DNA from: Lachnospiraceae bacterium
GTDB taxonomy: Bacteria > Bacillota > Clostridia > Lachnospirales > Lachnospiraceae
Reading direction: 5' to 3'
DNA length: 64,000 nucleotides
Assembly (NCBI GenBank): GCA_025758065.1
Contig: CP107199.1
Span: forward strand, 3,445,501 to 3,509,500
The notes under the pieces are model-generated. The model searched no databases. It saw only the letters and a program-made list of their open reading frames with translations, and was not told where the DNA came from. Position numbers and translations under genes: made by a program. Below are positions 24,352-32,957 of the stretch, one piece after another; positions within the stretch are counted from its first letter, which is position 1; every line of letters starts with the position of its first letter.

Positions 24352-25593
24352 CTAAAATACATCTAAATTGTGTGCTAAATTTTGAATTGCTTCCTGCTTT
24401 TTAGTATCGGTAACTTCCGCATAAATATCCATGGTTGTTTCGATATTTGCGTGTCCCATAATAGACTGAATTACCTTTAAGTTTGTTTCATTTTCGCAAA
24501 ACCTTGAACAAAAGGTATGTCGCAAATGATGACATGAAAAATGTGGTATTATCACAGGCTCTCTGTGCTGTTTTGCAGCTTTTACCACTTCTTCTGCATT
24601 GTGTGCTTCATATATACGCTTGATTGCTCTGTTTACAGCTTGCGGATTATGGATATTGCCAAAACGATTCATAAAGATAAATCCTTTCATCCCATCAATC
24701 ACTGTTTCATTAAATCCATGTTCCTTCTGGTCATCCAATTCCATCTGGAGTGCATCATAAACCGTATCCATCATCGGAATCGTGCGTATACCAGCTTCTG
24801 TCTTTGGAAGAGATACAGCAAATGAACATATCGGATGTTCTTTGAACTCTCTACTGTAATAAACCACGCTATGATTGATACTGATCGTCCTTTTTTCAAA
24901 ATCAATGTCTTCCCATCGGATACCGATTGCTTCTCCAATTCGACAACCTGTTCCAAGTAGGAACTTAAAAAATGATGCCCAGTGGTAAAATGTAGGACTT
25001 TCATCAATATAGCGTATAAAGGCTCTCTGTTGTTCCACTGTCAAAGCGTGTCTCACACCATGATTTTTCCCCGGTTGCTTTTTAATCTGTGCCATTACTC
25101 CATCGCTTGGATTAACACGAATGATGTTATCACGCACAGCAAGCTGAAATGTCGGGTGTAAAACAGTATGAATTGTTTCTAGCGTATTTATCTGCATTTC
25201 CTTTTCTTTCAACAAATGCTGATAGAACTGCAATACATCAGAATACTTCACAGCGGCAATTTTCTTCTTGCCAAATCCACCTCGTATAAAGCGATCATAC
25301 ATATATTTATAGTTCCGCATTGTTGTTTCCCTCAACTCTGCCTTTGTCGATATATATCTGTCAAAAACAAAATTGATTGTAGATGTTCCGGCTGCATACG
25401 CATCCAACCCATCAAGCTGATCTTTCATCAGTTTAACTTCTCTCTCCCGCAATTCCATGATGTCCTTAGAATAGATGCTCCGGCGCTTTCCTTCCGGATC
25501 AACATAAGTATATACATACTTACCATCGCAACTGCGTTGAGTTTCGCCTTTTCTTAATACTCTCCCTTTGTTATCCTTTCTTGATTTCGCCAT
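24352..25593 (-). CDS. int: Tyrosine integrase, Tn916 type (element 2)
   Basis: A 413-aa integrase with an N-terminal arm-binding region (SCDGKYVYTYVDPEGKRRS), core-binding domain and catalytic domain: Arg in LLGTGCRIGEAIG (about R218), HHLRHTFC (about 353-360), IMGHANIETTMDIYAEV with Tyr about 389. All catalytic boxes are intact. It ends 173 bases from the metG core, the usual distance for a site-specific integrase. It should catalyse insertion into and excision from the metG site, with the arm repeats next to it as second binding sites. Confidence 0.93.
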   Translation of the reverse strand: MAKSRKDNKGRVLRKGETQRSCDGKYVYTYVDPEGKRRSIYSKDIMELREREVKLMKDQLDGLDAYAAGTSTINFVFDRYISTKAELRETTMRNYKYMYDRFIRGGFGKKKIAAVKYSDVLQFYQHLLKEKEMQINTLETIHTVLHPTFQLAVRDNIIRVNPSDGVMAQIKKQPGKNHGVRHALTVEQQRAFIRYIDESPTFYHWASFFKFLLGTGCRIGEAIGIRWEDIDFEKRTISINHSVVYYSREFKEHPICSFAVSLPKTEAGIRTIPMMDTVYDALQMELDDQKEHGFNETVIDGMKGFIFMNRFGNIHNPQAVNRAIKRIYEAHNAEEVVKAAKQHREPVIIPHFSCHHLRHTFCSRFCENETNLKVIQSIMGHANIETTMDIYAEVTDTKKQEAIQNLAHNLDVF

Positions 25594-25630
25594 CTCGTCT
25601 CCTCTCTCAAGGAAAGAGATTTTGTACTAG

Positions 25631-25810
25631 CTACTCAGCCGGTTTATCCATTGCATACTGCATATCAATACCTCTTTGTAGCACCTGTGTTATGGTCATG
25701 TCATGTTTGGACGCATATCCTTTCAGTCTTGCAGCTTCTTCCTCCGTCAGTTTTAATCCGATAAGAGTTTTTTTAGGATTATCAGACTTCGGTCTACCTG
25801 TTCTAGCCAC
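25631..25810 (-). CDS. Ribbon-helix-helix DNA-binding protein
   Basis: A 59-aa CopG/MetJ-like protein: ARTGRPKSDNPKKTLIGLKL is a typical strand with basic N-terminus and TEEEAARLKGYASKHDMTIT the two helices. GGAGG 8 bases before a GTG at 25810 selects the start; the ATGs upstream lack a site. Located between int and the excisionase-like gene, it probably regulates recombination genes. Confidence 0.75.
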   Translation of the reverse strand: MARTGRPKSDNPKKTLIGLKLTEEEAARLKGYASKHDMTITQVLQRGIDMQYAMDKPAE

Positions 25811-25911
25811 AATATACACCTCCATCCATTTCATAATCATTATACTTTCTGTTTAACCAAAAGTCAAGTGAATTTTGGTTAAACCAAAATCTTTTTCCTT
25901 GTCTGCAAAAT

Positions 25912-26106
25912 TTATTTCACCCGAAATGACTCAAGATATTGGTCAAACACATCAAGGTCTACTAACACCATTCTGTCTATCTTCAGAATTGCTCCCGCAT
26001 CTTTGGCAAGAGTCTGAAATTTATTCATACCCATGCTGTACATTTCTGCCCCTTCCTTATATCTGACCAGTCTTTTTTTATTTATTACCTTTGGCATCCT
26101 CTGCAT
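25912..26106 (-). CDS. Excisionase-like small DNA-binding protein (DUF6462 type)
   Basis: A 64-aa protein with RLVRYKEGAEMYSMGMNKFQ, a winged-helix-like excisionase fold, ending VFDQYLESFRVK. A clear paralogue is fused to foreign sequence at 35412-35720 at the other end of element 2. AGGAGG 9 bases before the ATG. It probably directs excision or controls transfer genes. Confidence 0.7.
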   Translation of the reverse strand: MQRMPKVINKKRLVRYKEGAEMYSMGMNKFQTLAKDAGAILKIDRMVLVDLDVFDQYLESFRVK

Positions 26107-26548
26107 TACTCAAATCCTCCTTAAATTTAACACGCATTTTATCTGCCAATGACAACCTACAATTCACTTGCCGGCTCTCATAGGCAGATAAAAATGCAAT
26201 ACAGGTGACAGATCATTACTCTGCCCACATCGGTCTTGCACCGTCATTCAAATTGACCGGACTGCAAATTTCCTTACAATCCGGAAGTATCATTATCACG
26301 GATATGCTTCATCGCCCTGTGTTACTGCCACACATTTTGTCAGATCATCTCGCTCCATACCTTTACTTCAATGTAATGTTTCAACATTTCCTCACATTCA
26401 CTCCTAGCAAAGAGCAGGTACATCTTGGCGAATCTACCTAGTGGCTCCACATATCCTCACGTCCTGTATGCAAAAAATATTCAGTTGTCAAGGTACAGGG
26501 TGCATACGCAGCAATCAGCGAATGGAAAGGGACAATGCTAACCGCCTG
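26107..26548. other. Non-coding 440 bases
   Basis: No convincing gene on either strand and no strong hairpin. It may hold the transfer region lost from this element; I see nothing further that I can support. Confidence 0.4.
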
Positions 26549-26797
26549 TTATGCAACTTCAAAAGCCAATATCTTTGTGATCAGCTTTGTTTCTAATCTG
26601 CGACGCAGAGTTTCATCAATGCAGTAGTGTACCTGTCCACTTTCGTCATACAGCTTTCTTGTGGACAATTTGATTATGTACCCTTCATAATGTTTTAACA
26701 CGGCATTGATTGCACTCACATCGCCCTCTGATGCTGCCTTTATAATATGGAAAGGCAACAAATTTTCTTTATTTCTGGTTTTAGACATCTTTTTCAT
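26549..26797 (-). CDS. Helix-turn-helix protein of Tn916 family (HTH_16 type)
   Basis: An 82-aa protein: LPFHIIKAASEGDVSAINAV then LKHYEGYIIKLSTRKLYDES, diagnostic of the small helix-turn-helix proteins that accompany sigma-like factors in Tn916-type elements, ending RRLETKLITKILAFEV. It overlaps the upstream sigma-like gene by 17 bases, so both are co-translated. Confidence 0.8.
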   Translation of the reverse strand: MKKMSKTRNKENLLPFHIIKAASEGDVSAINAVLKHYEGYIIKLSTRKLYDESGQVHYCIDETLRRRLETKLITKILAFEVA

Positions 26798-27221
26798 CTG
26801 CTATTCCTTCCATGATCTTTCTCAAAATTTCCAGTGAGCGTGTTCTGTGTTCATGAATGGTACTGCGAACCAGATTCATTTCTCTTGCAATATCTGCATC
26901 GCTCATCTCCATGAAATAGGAAAGTAAAATAACATTCCTTTTTCTTTCCGTAAGTTCTTTTAATGCTTCCGCAATCAAAGTATTTTTTACTTCAATATCA
27001 TAGCCATGCACTTCAAAATGATGATTTTCTGTTCCGTACTCATCCATAGTAAATAATTTGCTCAGCTCCTTTTCTGACAGTTCAGAGAATGTGACTTCGT
27101 GTTTTCTGCGATAGTCCATGTGCTTGTAATAATTGACAGCTTCGCCTTTTAATGCCATCTGGCACAAACGGTCAAACTGATGCCTGACGGTCATTTCATC
27201 CTTAGAAGAAGGTTGCCCCAT
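26781..27221 (-). CDS. Sigma-70-like regulatory factor of the conjugative element
   Basis: A 146-aa protein with a sigma region-4-like end: ALKELTERKRNVILLSYFME then MSDADIAREMNLVRSTIHEH and RTRSLEILRK. The N-terminal part (FDRLCQMALKGEAVNYYKH) is shared with Tn916 Orf7-like factors. GAGGAGG is upstream of the ATG. It likely activates element genes and is translationally coupled to the helix-turn-helix gene downstream. Confidence 0.8.
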   Translation of the reverse strand: MGQPSSKDEMTVRHQFDRLCQMALKGEAVNYYKHMDYRRKHEVTFSELSEKELSKLFTMDEYGTENHHFEVHGYDIEVKNTLIAEALKELTERKRNVILLSYFMEMSDADIAREMNLVRSTIHEHRTRSLEILRKIMEGIADEKDV

Positions 27222-27347
27222 ACGAGTTCACCTCCTCCCGTTCCGAATGACAAGGCACTTGCCTTTTTCCCTTCCGGTGTATCTCCCAAATGAAACCGGG
27301 GAGATGTTCGGGTGGATTGAAAAATTTTTATAGAAATTTTTCTGTAT

Positions 27348-27384
27348 ACAAAAAACGTCCTCGCAGGCACACACCCACAGGACG
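27348..27384 (-). terminator. Minus-strand terminator
   Basis: CGTCCT pairs with AGGACG over a 17-base loop that has further pairing; TTTTTTG follows on the minus strand. The rest of the 490-base gap up to the XRE gene shows only A/T-rich promoter-like sequence. Confidence 0.5.
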
Positions 27385-27747
27385 CTGTTCATATCTGATA
27401 TTAAATTTTCTCCACACTCTACGAGTGCGTATAATGCACTTTCAACTGTAGCATCTGCCGCATTACTTAAAATGCGACCTATTTACCTGCCCTTTCACGC
27501 ACGAAACGGTACAGTATTTTCCAAATACAAAAATATCCTTTCAACGGTTCAGAATACATAACTCTCCCAAACACATTCAAAGGATAAAAAAGCATGTGAA
27601 AAAACCTTTGAACATTGCGTTTTTTTATATGCAATATCCAAAGTTTCTTATTTCATTAAAGTGTACTATATCCCTCTGTTTTAGTGCGTTATTAGTTCAT
27701 TTCTTTTTCAAATCGTGAACTATACACTATATACGGAGGTGCATGAT

Positions 27748-28098
27748 ATGGCTAAATCTAAGAAAATTGATAAAGACATGGGTTTTCGCCTGAAGAAAGC
27801 CAGATTAGACCAAAAGCTGACTTATGATGAGTTATCCGAAAAATCCGGTGTCTCATCAAGATATATCAAAGAGATTGAAAATCATGGCAATGTTCCAAGT
27901 CTTGAAAAACTCGGACAACTCATTCGTGCTTTACATATCTCTGCCGATCCGTTTTTTTATCCGGCAGCTCCAACCGATAATCTGGATTACCAAAGGCTAC
28001 TGGTTTATCTTTCAGAATGTACGGACGATCAGATCACCACTATTCTTGCACTTGTGGAAGCCTATCTTCGTACATATAAAACCCATGAGACAGAATAG
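27748..28098 (+). CDS. XRE-family transcriptional regulator
   Basis: A 116-aa protein with an N-terminal helix-turn-helix (MGFRLKKARLDQKLTYDELS, EKSGVSSRYIKEIENHGNVP) and a helical C-terminus for dimerisation. GGAGGT 7 bases before the ATG at 27748. Divergent from the sigma-like operon, hence a likely repressor of the element's transfer or excision genes. Confidence 0.85.
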   Translation: MAKSKKIDKDMGFRLKKARLDQKLTYDELSEKSGVSSRYIKEIENHGNVPSLEKLGQLIRALHISADPFFYPAAPTDNLDYQRLLVYLSECTDDQITTILALVEAYLRTYKTHETE

Positions 28099-28150
28099 CA
28101 GAAAGATTTCGATTTTTTCTGGATTATTTCTGAATTATTCTGAAGAAAAA

Positions 28151-28192
28151 CAGGGTGGTCAGCTTCCCGGTAAGCCATCCACCCTGTTTGAA
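28151..28192. terminator. Bidirectional terminator
   Basis: CAGGGTGG pairs with CCACCCTG across a 20-base loop, with TTTTTT on the plus side and AAAAA on the other. It separates convergent genes. Confidence 0.65.
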
Positions 28193-28528
28193 CTATTTTT
28201 TGATATGCATAAGCACTTCTTTCACTTTATTTCTTTCCTTTAAAATCCCCAATCCGTCAAATATCTGCATTACATCTACCATCCCCTGATAGTAGGCTCT
28301 TTGTTCTTCTTGAAAATGAGCGTGATCCACTATATCCATATAATTTTCAAAAAATTCTCTGTGCTCTGCTGAAAGCTCAGCCAACACCGTTTCATATTCC
28401 CGATTCGCCTTTTTCAATGCTTTATCTGCATTTTCCGATTCGTTTGTATGAACAGAATACTCTCGTTCTTCTGCTTCGCTTCTAAGCTCCTCCAATACCT
28501 CTGCTACTGTTTCAAATACTTCGTTCAT
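28193..28528 (-). CDS. Helical hypothetical protein, 111 aa
   Basis: An acidic, wholly helical protein (EVFETVAEVLEELRSEAEER, KANREYETVLAELSAEHREF) ending MHIKK. No membrane segment. Similar small proteins accompany mobilisable clostridial elements, but I cannot name a function. GGTGG lies upstream of the ATG. Confidence 0.55.
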   Translation of the reverse strand: MNEVFETVAEVLEELRSEAEEREYSVHTNESENADKALKKANREYETVLAELSAEHREFFENYMDIVDHAHFQEEQRAYYQGMVDVMQIFDGLGILKERNKVKEVLMHIKK

Positions 28529-28615
28529 TTTGTATCCACCTTTCCATATAAGTATTGCATTTTGCAGTCAGTATTATCAATCCCAATATTACATCAAATA
28601 AATTTATTTTCTTAT

Positions 28616-28685
28616 ACTTCATCTTTAGAAGTATATTATCAACATTATTCCGTAAAATCAATCATGTAGCACTTCATCTTTAGAA
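28616..28685. promoter_or_regulatory. Direct repeat, probable operator of the adjacent XRE gene
   Basis: ACTTCATCTTTAGAA occurs at 28616-28630 and 28671-28685; the first copy is also an inverted repeat (ATACTTC...GAAGTAT). The second copy ends 13 bases before the XRE start. Confidence 0.45.
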
Positions 28686-28698
28686 AGTTGGTATTTGA

Positions 28699-28956
28699 AT
28701 GAAGATTTACTGGAATAAAGAAAACAATTCCAAAAACCTTATTGGACAACGTGTAAAAGAATTACGAGCCGAAAAGCATATATCACAAAAAGCATTAGCT
28801 GAACAACTCCAACTTGCCGGATATGAATTTAGTGATTTGACTGTATTACGCATTGAACAAGGAACACGCTTTGTACCGGATTATGAAGTGGTTGCCCTTG
28901 CTGAATTTTTTCATGTATCTTGTGAATATCTCTTGGGTGTTAAAAAAGAAAAATAA
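28699..28956 (+). CDS. XRE-family regulator, 85 aa
   Basis: A single helix-turn-helix domain: LIGQRVKELRAEKHISQKAL, AEQLQLAGYEFSDLTVLRIE, then VALAEFFHVSCEYLLGVKK. There is no clear ribosome-binding site and the ATG follows the operator repeat closely, so the transcript may be nearly leaderless. It probably binds the repeat at 28616-28685. Confidence 0.75.
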   Translation: MKIYWNKENNSKNLIGQRVKELRAEKHISQKALAEQLQLAGYEFSDLTVLRIEQGTRFVPDYEVVALAEFFHVSCEYLLGVKKEK

Positions 28957-28976
28957 GCAGTGATCTGAATTATAAC

Positions 28977-29408
28977 TCACAGACCACTGCTTAAATTTTT
29001 ATTAAAGCGATACCCTACTCCCCATACAGTCTGTATGTAAATTGGTTTACTTGGATTATCTTCTATTTTTCCACGCAGGTTGCGGATATGGCTCATGACA
29101 ATATTATAATCGCCAAAATATGGCTCTTTCCAAACAAGATTATATATTTTCTCCTTGCTAAATACCATTCCAGCATTTTGCGCTAACAGTAAAAGAATCT
29201 CAAATTCTGTAAAAGTAAATTCTATTTCTTTGTTTCCTTTTACCGCCAACCGTTTTTCAGCATTTATTGTTAATCCCTGAAATTCTAAGCATTTTTTTAT
29301 GTTCCTATTTTCACATATTTTCATTTGCTTATTTTCTAATATGCTTAATATCTCGCTAATAACATCATCTTCACTATTTTCAAATGACAACAGCAACATT
29401 TTCCCCAT
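28977..29408 (-). CDS. OmpR/PhoB-type winged-helix regulator without a receiver domain
   Basis: The last 90 residues are a Trans_Reg_C winged helix: IEFTFTEFEILLLLAQNAGM, VFSKEKIYNLVWKEPYFGDY, then RGKIEDNPSKPIYIQTVWGV and GYRF. The first 50 residues do not form a receiver and lack its phospho-Asp. GGAGGTGG upstream selects the ATG at 29408. It is divergent from blaI, and the 45-bp double BlaI-type operator lies between them, so BlaI probably controls it. Control of its own activity must be by expression and not by phosphorylation. Confidence 0.8.
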   Translation of the reverse strand: MGKMLLLSFENSEDDVISEILSILENKQMKICENRNIKKCLEFQGLTINAEKRLAVKGNKEIEFTFTEFEILLLLAQNAGMVFSKEKIYNLVWKEPYFGDYNIVMSHIRNLRGKIEDNPSKPIYIQTVWGVGYRFNKNLSSGL

Positions 29409-29424
29409 AACTTTCCACCTCCTC

Positions 29425-29469
29425 AAATCTTACTTATGTAATAATTCAATTATTACATAAGTAAGATTT
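29425..29469. promoter_or_regulatory. Double BlaI-type operator: perfect 22-bp inverted repeat with 1-bp centre
   Basis: Positions 29425-29446 and 29448-29469 are exact reverse complements. Each arm contains a TTAC-N4-GTAA dyad (29430-29441 and 29453-29464). It lies between the winged-helix gene and blaI. Confidence 0.7.
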
Positions 29470-29525
29470 ACAGTCAACTATTTTTCCAAAATTGACATTT
29501 CAACAAATACAGAATATACTATTTT

Positions 29526-29541
29526 TATTACAGGCGTAAGA
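29526..29541. promoter_or_regulatory. BlaI-type operator 3
   Basis: TATTACAGGCGTAAGA contains TTAC-N4-GTAA and ends 2 bases before the blaI Shine-Dalgarno. Confidence 0.65.
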
Positions 29542-29558
29542 TTTAAGGAGTGATTTAC

Positions 29559-29945
29559 ATGAAGAATTTACCACAAATTTCGGAAGCAGAATTTGAAGTT
29601 ATGAAAATTGTATGGAAATATGCCCCCATTAACACCAATGAAATAACAGAAAAATTACTACAAACAACAAGCTGGAGTCCCAAAACTATCCAAACGCTCA
29701 TTAAGCGTCTTGTGACCAAGGGTGTTCTCACTTATGAAAAACAAAGTCGTGTTTTTGTTTACACACCGTTAGTAAAAGAGTGTGAATATATTAGTCAAGA
29801 AAGTAATTCTTTCTTGAATCGCTACTATAATGGTGACATTACCTCTATGCTATCTGCATACATAGAAAACGATAAACTGTCTGAAACAGAAATTGAAACA
29901 CTTCGCTCCCTTCTTTCCAAGAGTTCCAAAAAAGGAGGCGATTAA
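29559..29945 (+). CDS. blaI: BlaI/MecI-family repressor
   Basis: A 128-aa protein with the family pattern ISEAEFEVMKIVWKYAPINT, SWSPKTIQTLIKRLVTKGVL, TYEKQSRVFVYTPLV and a C-terminal dimer and cleavage region. AAGGAG precedes the ATG at 29559. It is the first gene of the blaI-blaR1 unit and has three nearby TTAC-N4-GTAA operators. BlaI is released from DNA after proteolysis triggered by BlaR1. No beta-lactamase gene lies nearby, so the regulon here is different. Confidence 0.9.
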   Translation: MKNLPQISEAEFEVMKIVWKYAPINTNEITEKLLQTTSWSPKTIQTLIKRLVTKGVLTYEKQSRVFVYTPLVKECEYISQESNSFLNRYYNGDITSMLSAYIENDKLSETEIETLRSLLSKSSKKGGD

Positions 29946-29946
29946 C

Positions 29947-31449
29947 ATGGCTAATTTCATGATACGCTTTTTATTATGCAATGTATTTATCAGCGGTATC
30001 GTTGGAATTCTTTTGATAGCCAAATGGGTATTCAGAAACAACTTGTCCAGCCGGATGCAGTATAATCTATGGTTGCTGTTACTCGGACTTTTAGCAGTGC
30101 CTTTTATCCCCTTCCGTCTAATTAGTTTTCCGCAAATTTTCTCATGGCTCAGTAGCGTAAGAAACTCTTCCGCTTCTCATGCCGATGTTGGTGCAAATAA
30201 TGTTATGGATACCGGTTTATCTGGTACTACAAATTGGATGAATGACTTTGCCCTTTCTGTAAATAAAGACACGCCATCCGTTACCGGATATATTTTATTA
30301 GGTATATGGATTGTGGGAATGCTTGCGATGATGATATTGGTAATCAAATCTTCTCTTCGTTTACGCATAATAAAGAGATCTGCGCTCCCCCTTCAGAACC
30401 CAGAGGTTCGCAGACTGTATAACAAATGCTTGAATGAGATGAAAATAACAAGGAATATTCCTGTGTACAGTACCGCTTTTTTGAAATCACCTATTATCGT
30501 AGGATTTTTGAAACCATGTATTTATCTGCCAATTCATTTAATCTCAGATTATCATGAATCTGATATGAGATATATGCTATTGCATGAACTGCAACACTAC
30601 AGACATAAGGATGCCATTGCCAATTATCTTATGAACTTTGCCGGAGTGCTTTATTGGTTTAACCCCTTTGTCTGGTTTGCACTAAGAGAAATGCGTAATG
30701 ACAGAGAAGTTGCTTGTGACACTTCTGTTCTGAAAATGCTGGAAGAAGACGATTATGAGAATTATGGAAATACGCTGATTAACTTTATAGAAAAGGTCTC
30801 CATTTCTCCTTTTCCGTTTGCTGCCAGCCTTAGCGGAAACATGAAACAAATAAAGCGTCGCATTATCAACATCGCTTCTTATGAGAAACCAACGTTTTAC
30901 AAGAAGTTAAAAGGCATGACTGCTTTTATACTGACCACAGTTCTAATAATGGGACTTACACCTTTTATTTCTACATACGCAGCAGATGGAAGCCACTACC
31001 AATGGGATTCCTCTTCTGAGAATATTTCCTATGTAGACCTCTCCACATACTTCGGAGAATACAAAGGCAGCTTTGTTTTATACGATTTGGAAAACGATGC
31101 ATGGAGTATACATGACATGGAGCATGCCACCTTACGGGTTGCTCCAAACTCCACCTACAAGATATACGATGCTTTGTTCGGATTGGAAGAAGGCGTCATT
31201 ACACCGGAAAATTCGTTCATTGCATGGAATGGAGAAACCTATCCATTTGAAGCATGGAACGCAGATCAGACCTTACAGTCTGCAATGAACTCCTCTGTGA
31301 ATTGGTATTTTCAAGCAGTAGATGAACAGCTTGGAGCCTCTGACGTTTACAGCTATGTTCAAGAAATCGGATATGGTAACGAAAACATGAGTGGCGATTT
31401 CTCCTCTTATTGGATGGAATCCTCCTTGGAAATCTCTCCAATAGAATAG
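29947..31449 (+). CDS. blaR1: BlaR1-like M56 metalloprotease sensor, C-terminally truncated
   Basis: Four membrane segments flank a cytosolic zinc-protease loop with MLLHELQHYRHKD (HExxH at about 213-217) and REVACD (third ligand). After the last segment comes an extracellular penicillin-binding-like sensor with the SxxK box NSTYK (Ser about 402). The protein stops after WMESSLEISPIE at 500 aa, while BlaR1 normally runs to about 585-600 aa and includes a KTG box. The sensor is therefore incomplete: acylation may be lost or a different signal used. It starts 2 bases after blaI, behind AAAGGAGG. Confidence 0.85.
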   Translation: MANFMIRFLLCNVFISGIVGILLIAKWVFRNNLSSRMQYNLWLLLLGLLAVPFIPFRLISFPQIFSWLSSVRNSSASHADVGANNVMDTGLSGTTNWMNDFALSVNKDTPSVTGYILLGIWIVGMLAMMILVIKSSLRLRIIKRSALPLQNPEVRRLYNKCLNEMKITRNIPVYSTAFLKSPIIVGFLKPCIYLPIHLISDYHESDMRYMLLHELQHYRHKDAIANYLMNFAGVLYWFNPFVWFALREMRNDREVACDTSVLKMLEEDDYENYGNTLINFIEKVSISPFPFAASLSGNMKQIKRRIINIASYEKPTFYKKLKGMTAFILTTVLIMGLTPFISTYAADGSHYQWDSSSENISYVDLSTYFGEYKGSFVLYDLENDAWSIHDMEHATLRVAPNSTYKIYDALFGLEEGVITPENSFIAWNGETYPFEAWNADQTLQSAMNSSVNWYFQAVDEQLGASDVYSYVQEIGYGNENMSGDFSSYWMESSLEISPIE

Positions 31450-31521
31450 AAATATGTAAAATATGAAGCTACTGATTTTACTGATTTTGGAAATATATTT
31501 CATAATTCATCTTGCTCCTTT

Positions 31522-31962
31522 TTAGTGTCCACGTATATCCAATTCATCCAATAGAGAATTTCCACTTCCCCAAGAATATACAATGTAATAACCCCTGTCC
31601 TTTATTTCTTCCGCAAATTGTAGTGTCCCGTGATCAATCCCCTCAATGGACTGCCCTTCCTGAATTTTCACCAAACATTCCCACTCATTACTTCTGTACC
31701 TTGAATAGTAAGCATCCAATTCTTCCAAAGATAAGTCACTTCGAATTAGAATTGCTCCGAAATACTGCATTCCATTTCCGTTTCCTGTCAGCTTCCCTGC
31801 TTGTGACAGTGACTCTATCAATTCCGTTTCCTCTGGCAGCGGAATTTCACATAATGTCTTTTCCACCTTATAGGCTGTATGGTTATTTATAAGCGGAATT
31901 GAAACAACTCCTCCTATTAATACAACTGCTGCCAATATTCCAACTACTTTTAATTTTTTCAT
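31522..31962 (-). CDS. Membrane-anchored or secreted protein of the BlaI regulon, 146 aa
   Basis: An N-terminal hydrophobic segment (VVGILAAVVLIGGVVSIPLI) followed by an outside domain of 115 residues with ELDAYYSRYRSNEWECLVKI. No lipobox. AGGAGG lies 5 bases upstream of the ATG, and a TTAC-N4-GTAA operator lies 17 bases upstream, so BlaI should repress it. Similar short secreted proteins are seen beside other clostridial BlaI/BlaR1 genes (memory, not checked). Function unknown. Confidence 0.65.
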   Translation of the reverse strand: MKKLKVVGILAAVVLIGGVVSIPLINNHTAYKVEKTLCEIPLPEETELIESLSQAGKLTGNGNGMQYFGAILIRSDLSLEELDAYYSRYRSNEWECLVKIQEGQSIEGIDHGTLQFAEEIKDRGYYIVYSWGSGNSLLDELDIRGH

Positions 31963-31978
31963 GTGTCCTCCTTCCTTT

Positions 31979-31994
31979 TCTTACGCCTGTAAGA
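31979..31994. promoter_or_regulatory. BlaI-type operator 4
   Basis: TCTTACGCCTGTAAGA, reverse-complementary to operator 3 over 14 bases, in front of the 146-aa gene. Two kilobases separate the two copies. Confidence 0.65.
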
Positions 31995-32021
31995 TTACCA
32001 CAAAACACAACTATTATCAAA

Positions 32022-32957
32022 TCATTCTTTAATTCGATATTGGTAGTCTGGTATGTGCATAATTCCGTCATTTAGGATTTCATTCCCCAAATACTGAAAA
32101 CTGCCATCCTCTGCAAACCTTACCGTAAGTTCATGGGTTATGACTGCATCATCACAAATGACCATGTCGCAAACCGCCTCAACTGTTAATGTGATTGTCC
32201 CATCCTCATTTTCTTTGATGTCGATAACCTCCGGCAGAGAAGTTCCAAAGAAAGTCGGTGCATAATTAAAGCATCCAAGTCGCGCCCAATAATACGTTTG
32301 GTTTTTCTCATCAAACACCGCATATTCCCGTATCTGCTCTGCCGTCACCGGAAGATACTCCATAATTAAATTTTCAAATTCCTCTTTTGGTATTCCATTT
32401 GGATAATCCTCGGCATCAAACGCCTTGTGATATTTCATGGCAAACAGATATTCATACATTCCATTATAATCCAGTTTTTCCATATGGTCAGCATCCCAAT
32501 TCGAGCATAAAAGATTATTTCCCTGATACCCCAGACCTTGTACACATTTTTCTGACATTTCCCTTTGTTCCTTAGTCATTGGTTTTATTCTTACCAAACA
32601 ACTTCCATCAACAATCTCGGTAACTTCCGGTGGTTCTGGAACACATAACTCATACCCAAACCATCCTTTCTCTGTATACTTCCACTCTTTTATCCTTGCA
32701 TAAGATATATAGGACATTCCGTAGGTATCATTGCTGTTCCATGTAGCACATGCACTTATTAAATACATATCTTTTCCATCAAAAATAAATTTATCTCTGC
32801 CAATGCCTCCGTCCGAATGTAACTCATAAAGCACTACCGAACCTGCCTTCTCGTCCTGACAGTTTTTAAGAAACGCTTCAACTCTTTTATAATTTTCCAT
32901 TGCTGCATATGCTTTCATCGTTGTAACCGGATATCCTTTTTCTTTTATTCCATTCAT
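32022..32957 (-). CDS. DUF6070-like protein, N-terminally truncated paralogue
   Basis: The product aligns with the C-terminal two thirds of the 421-aa lipoprotein upstream: MTKEQREMSEKCVQGLGYQG against the partner's LDAKCRELNEKYLLPIGYEL, PKEEFENLIMEYLPVTAEQI against PKTEFENVIMEYFNIDSDKL. It lacks the signal peptide and lipobox. A stop lies two codons before its ATG and it overlaps the end of the upstream gene by 71 bases, so its original 5' end was probably removed when tandem copies recombined. It would stay in the cytosol. Likely not functional. Confidence 0.6.
   Translation of the reverse strand: MNGIKEKGYPVTTMKAYAAMENYKRVEAFLKNCQDEKAGSVVLYELHSDGGIGRDKFIFDGKDMYLISACATWNSNDTYGMSYISYARIKEWKYTEKGWFGYELCVPEPPEVTEIVDGSCLVRIKPMTKEQREMSEKCVQGLGYQGNNLLCSNWDADHMEKLDYNGMYEYLFAMKYHKAFDAEDYPNGIPKEEFENLIMEYLPVTAEQIREYAVFDEKNQTYYWARLGCFNYAPTFFGTSLPEVIDIKENEDGTITLTVEAVCDMVICDDAVITHELTVRFAEDGSFQYLGNEILNDGIMHIPDYQYRIKE

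Noticed and set aside
26460..26520. Sequence like the rRNA spacer (TTCAGTTGTCAAGGTAC)
   Set aside because: A short phrase common near clostridial rRNA operons, but no rRNA sequence adjoins it.
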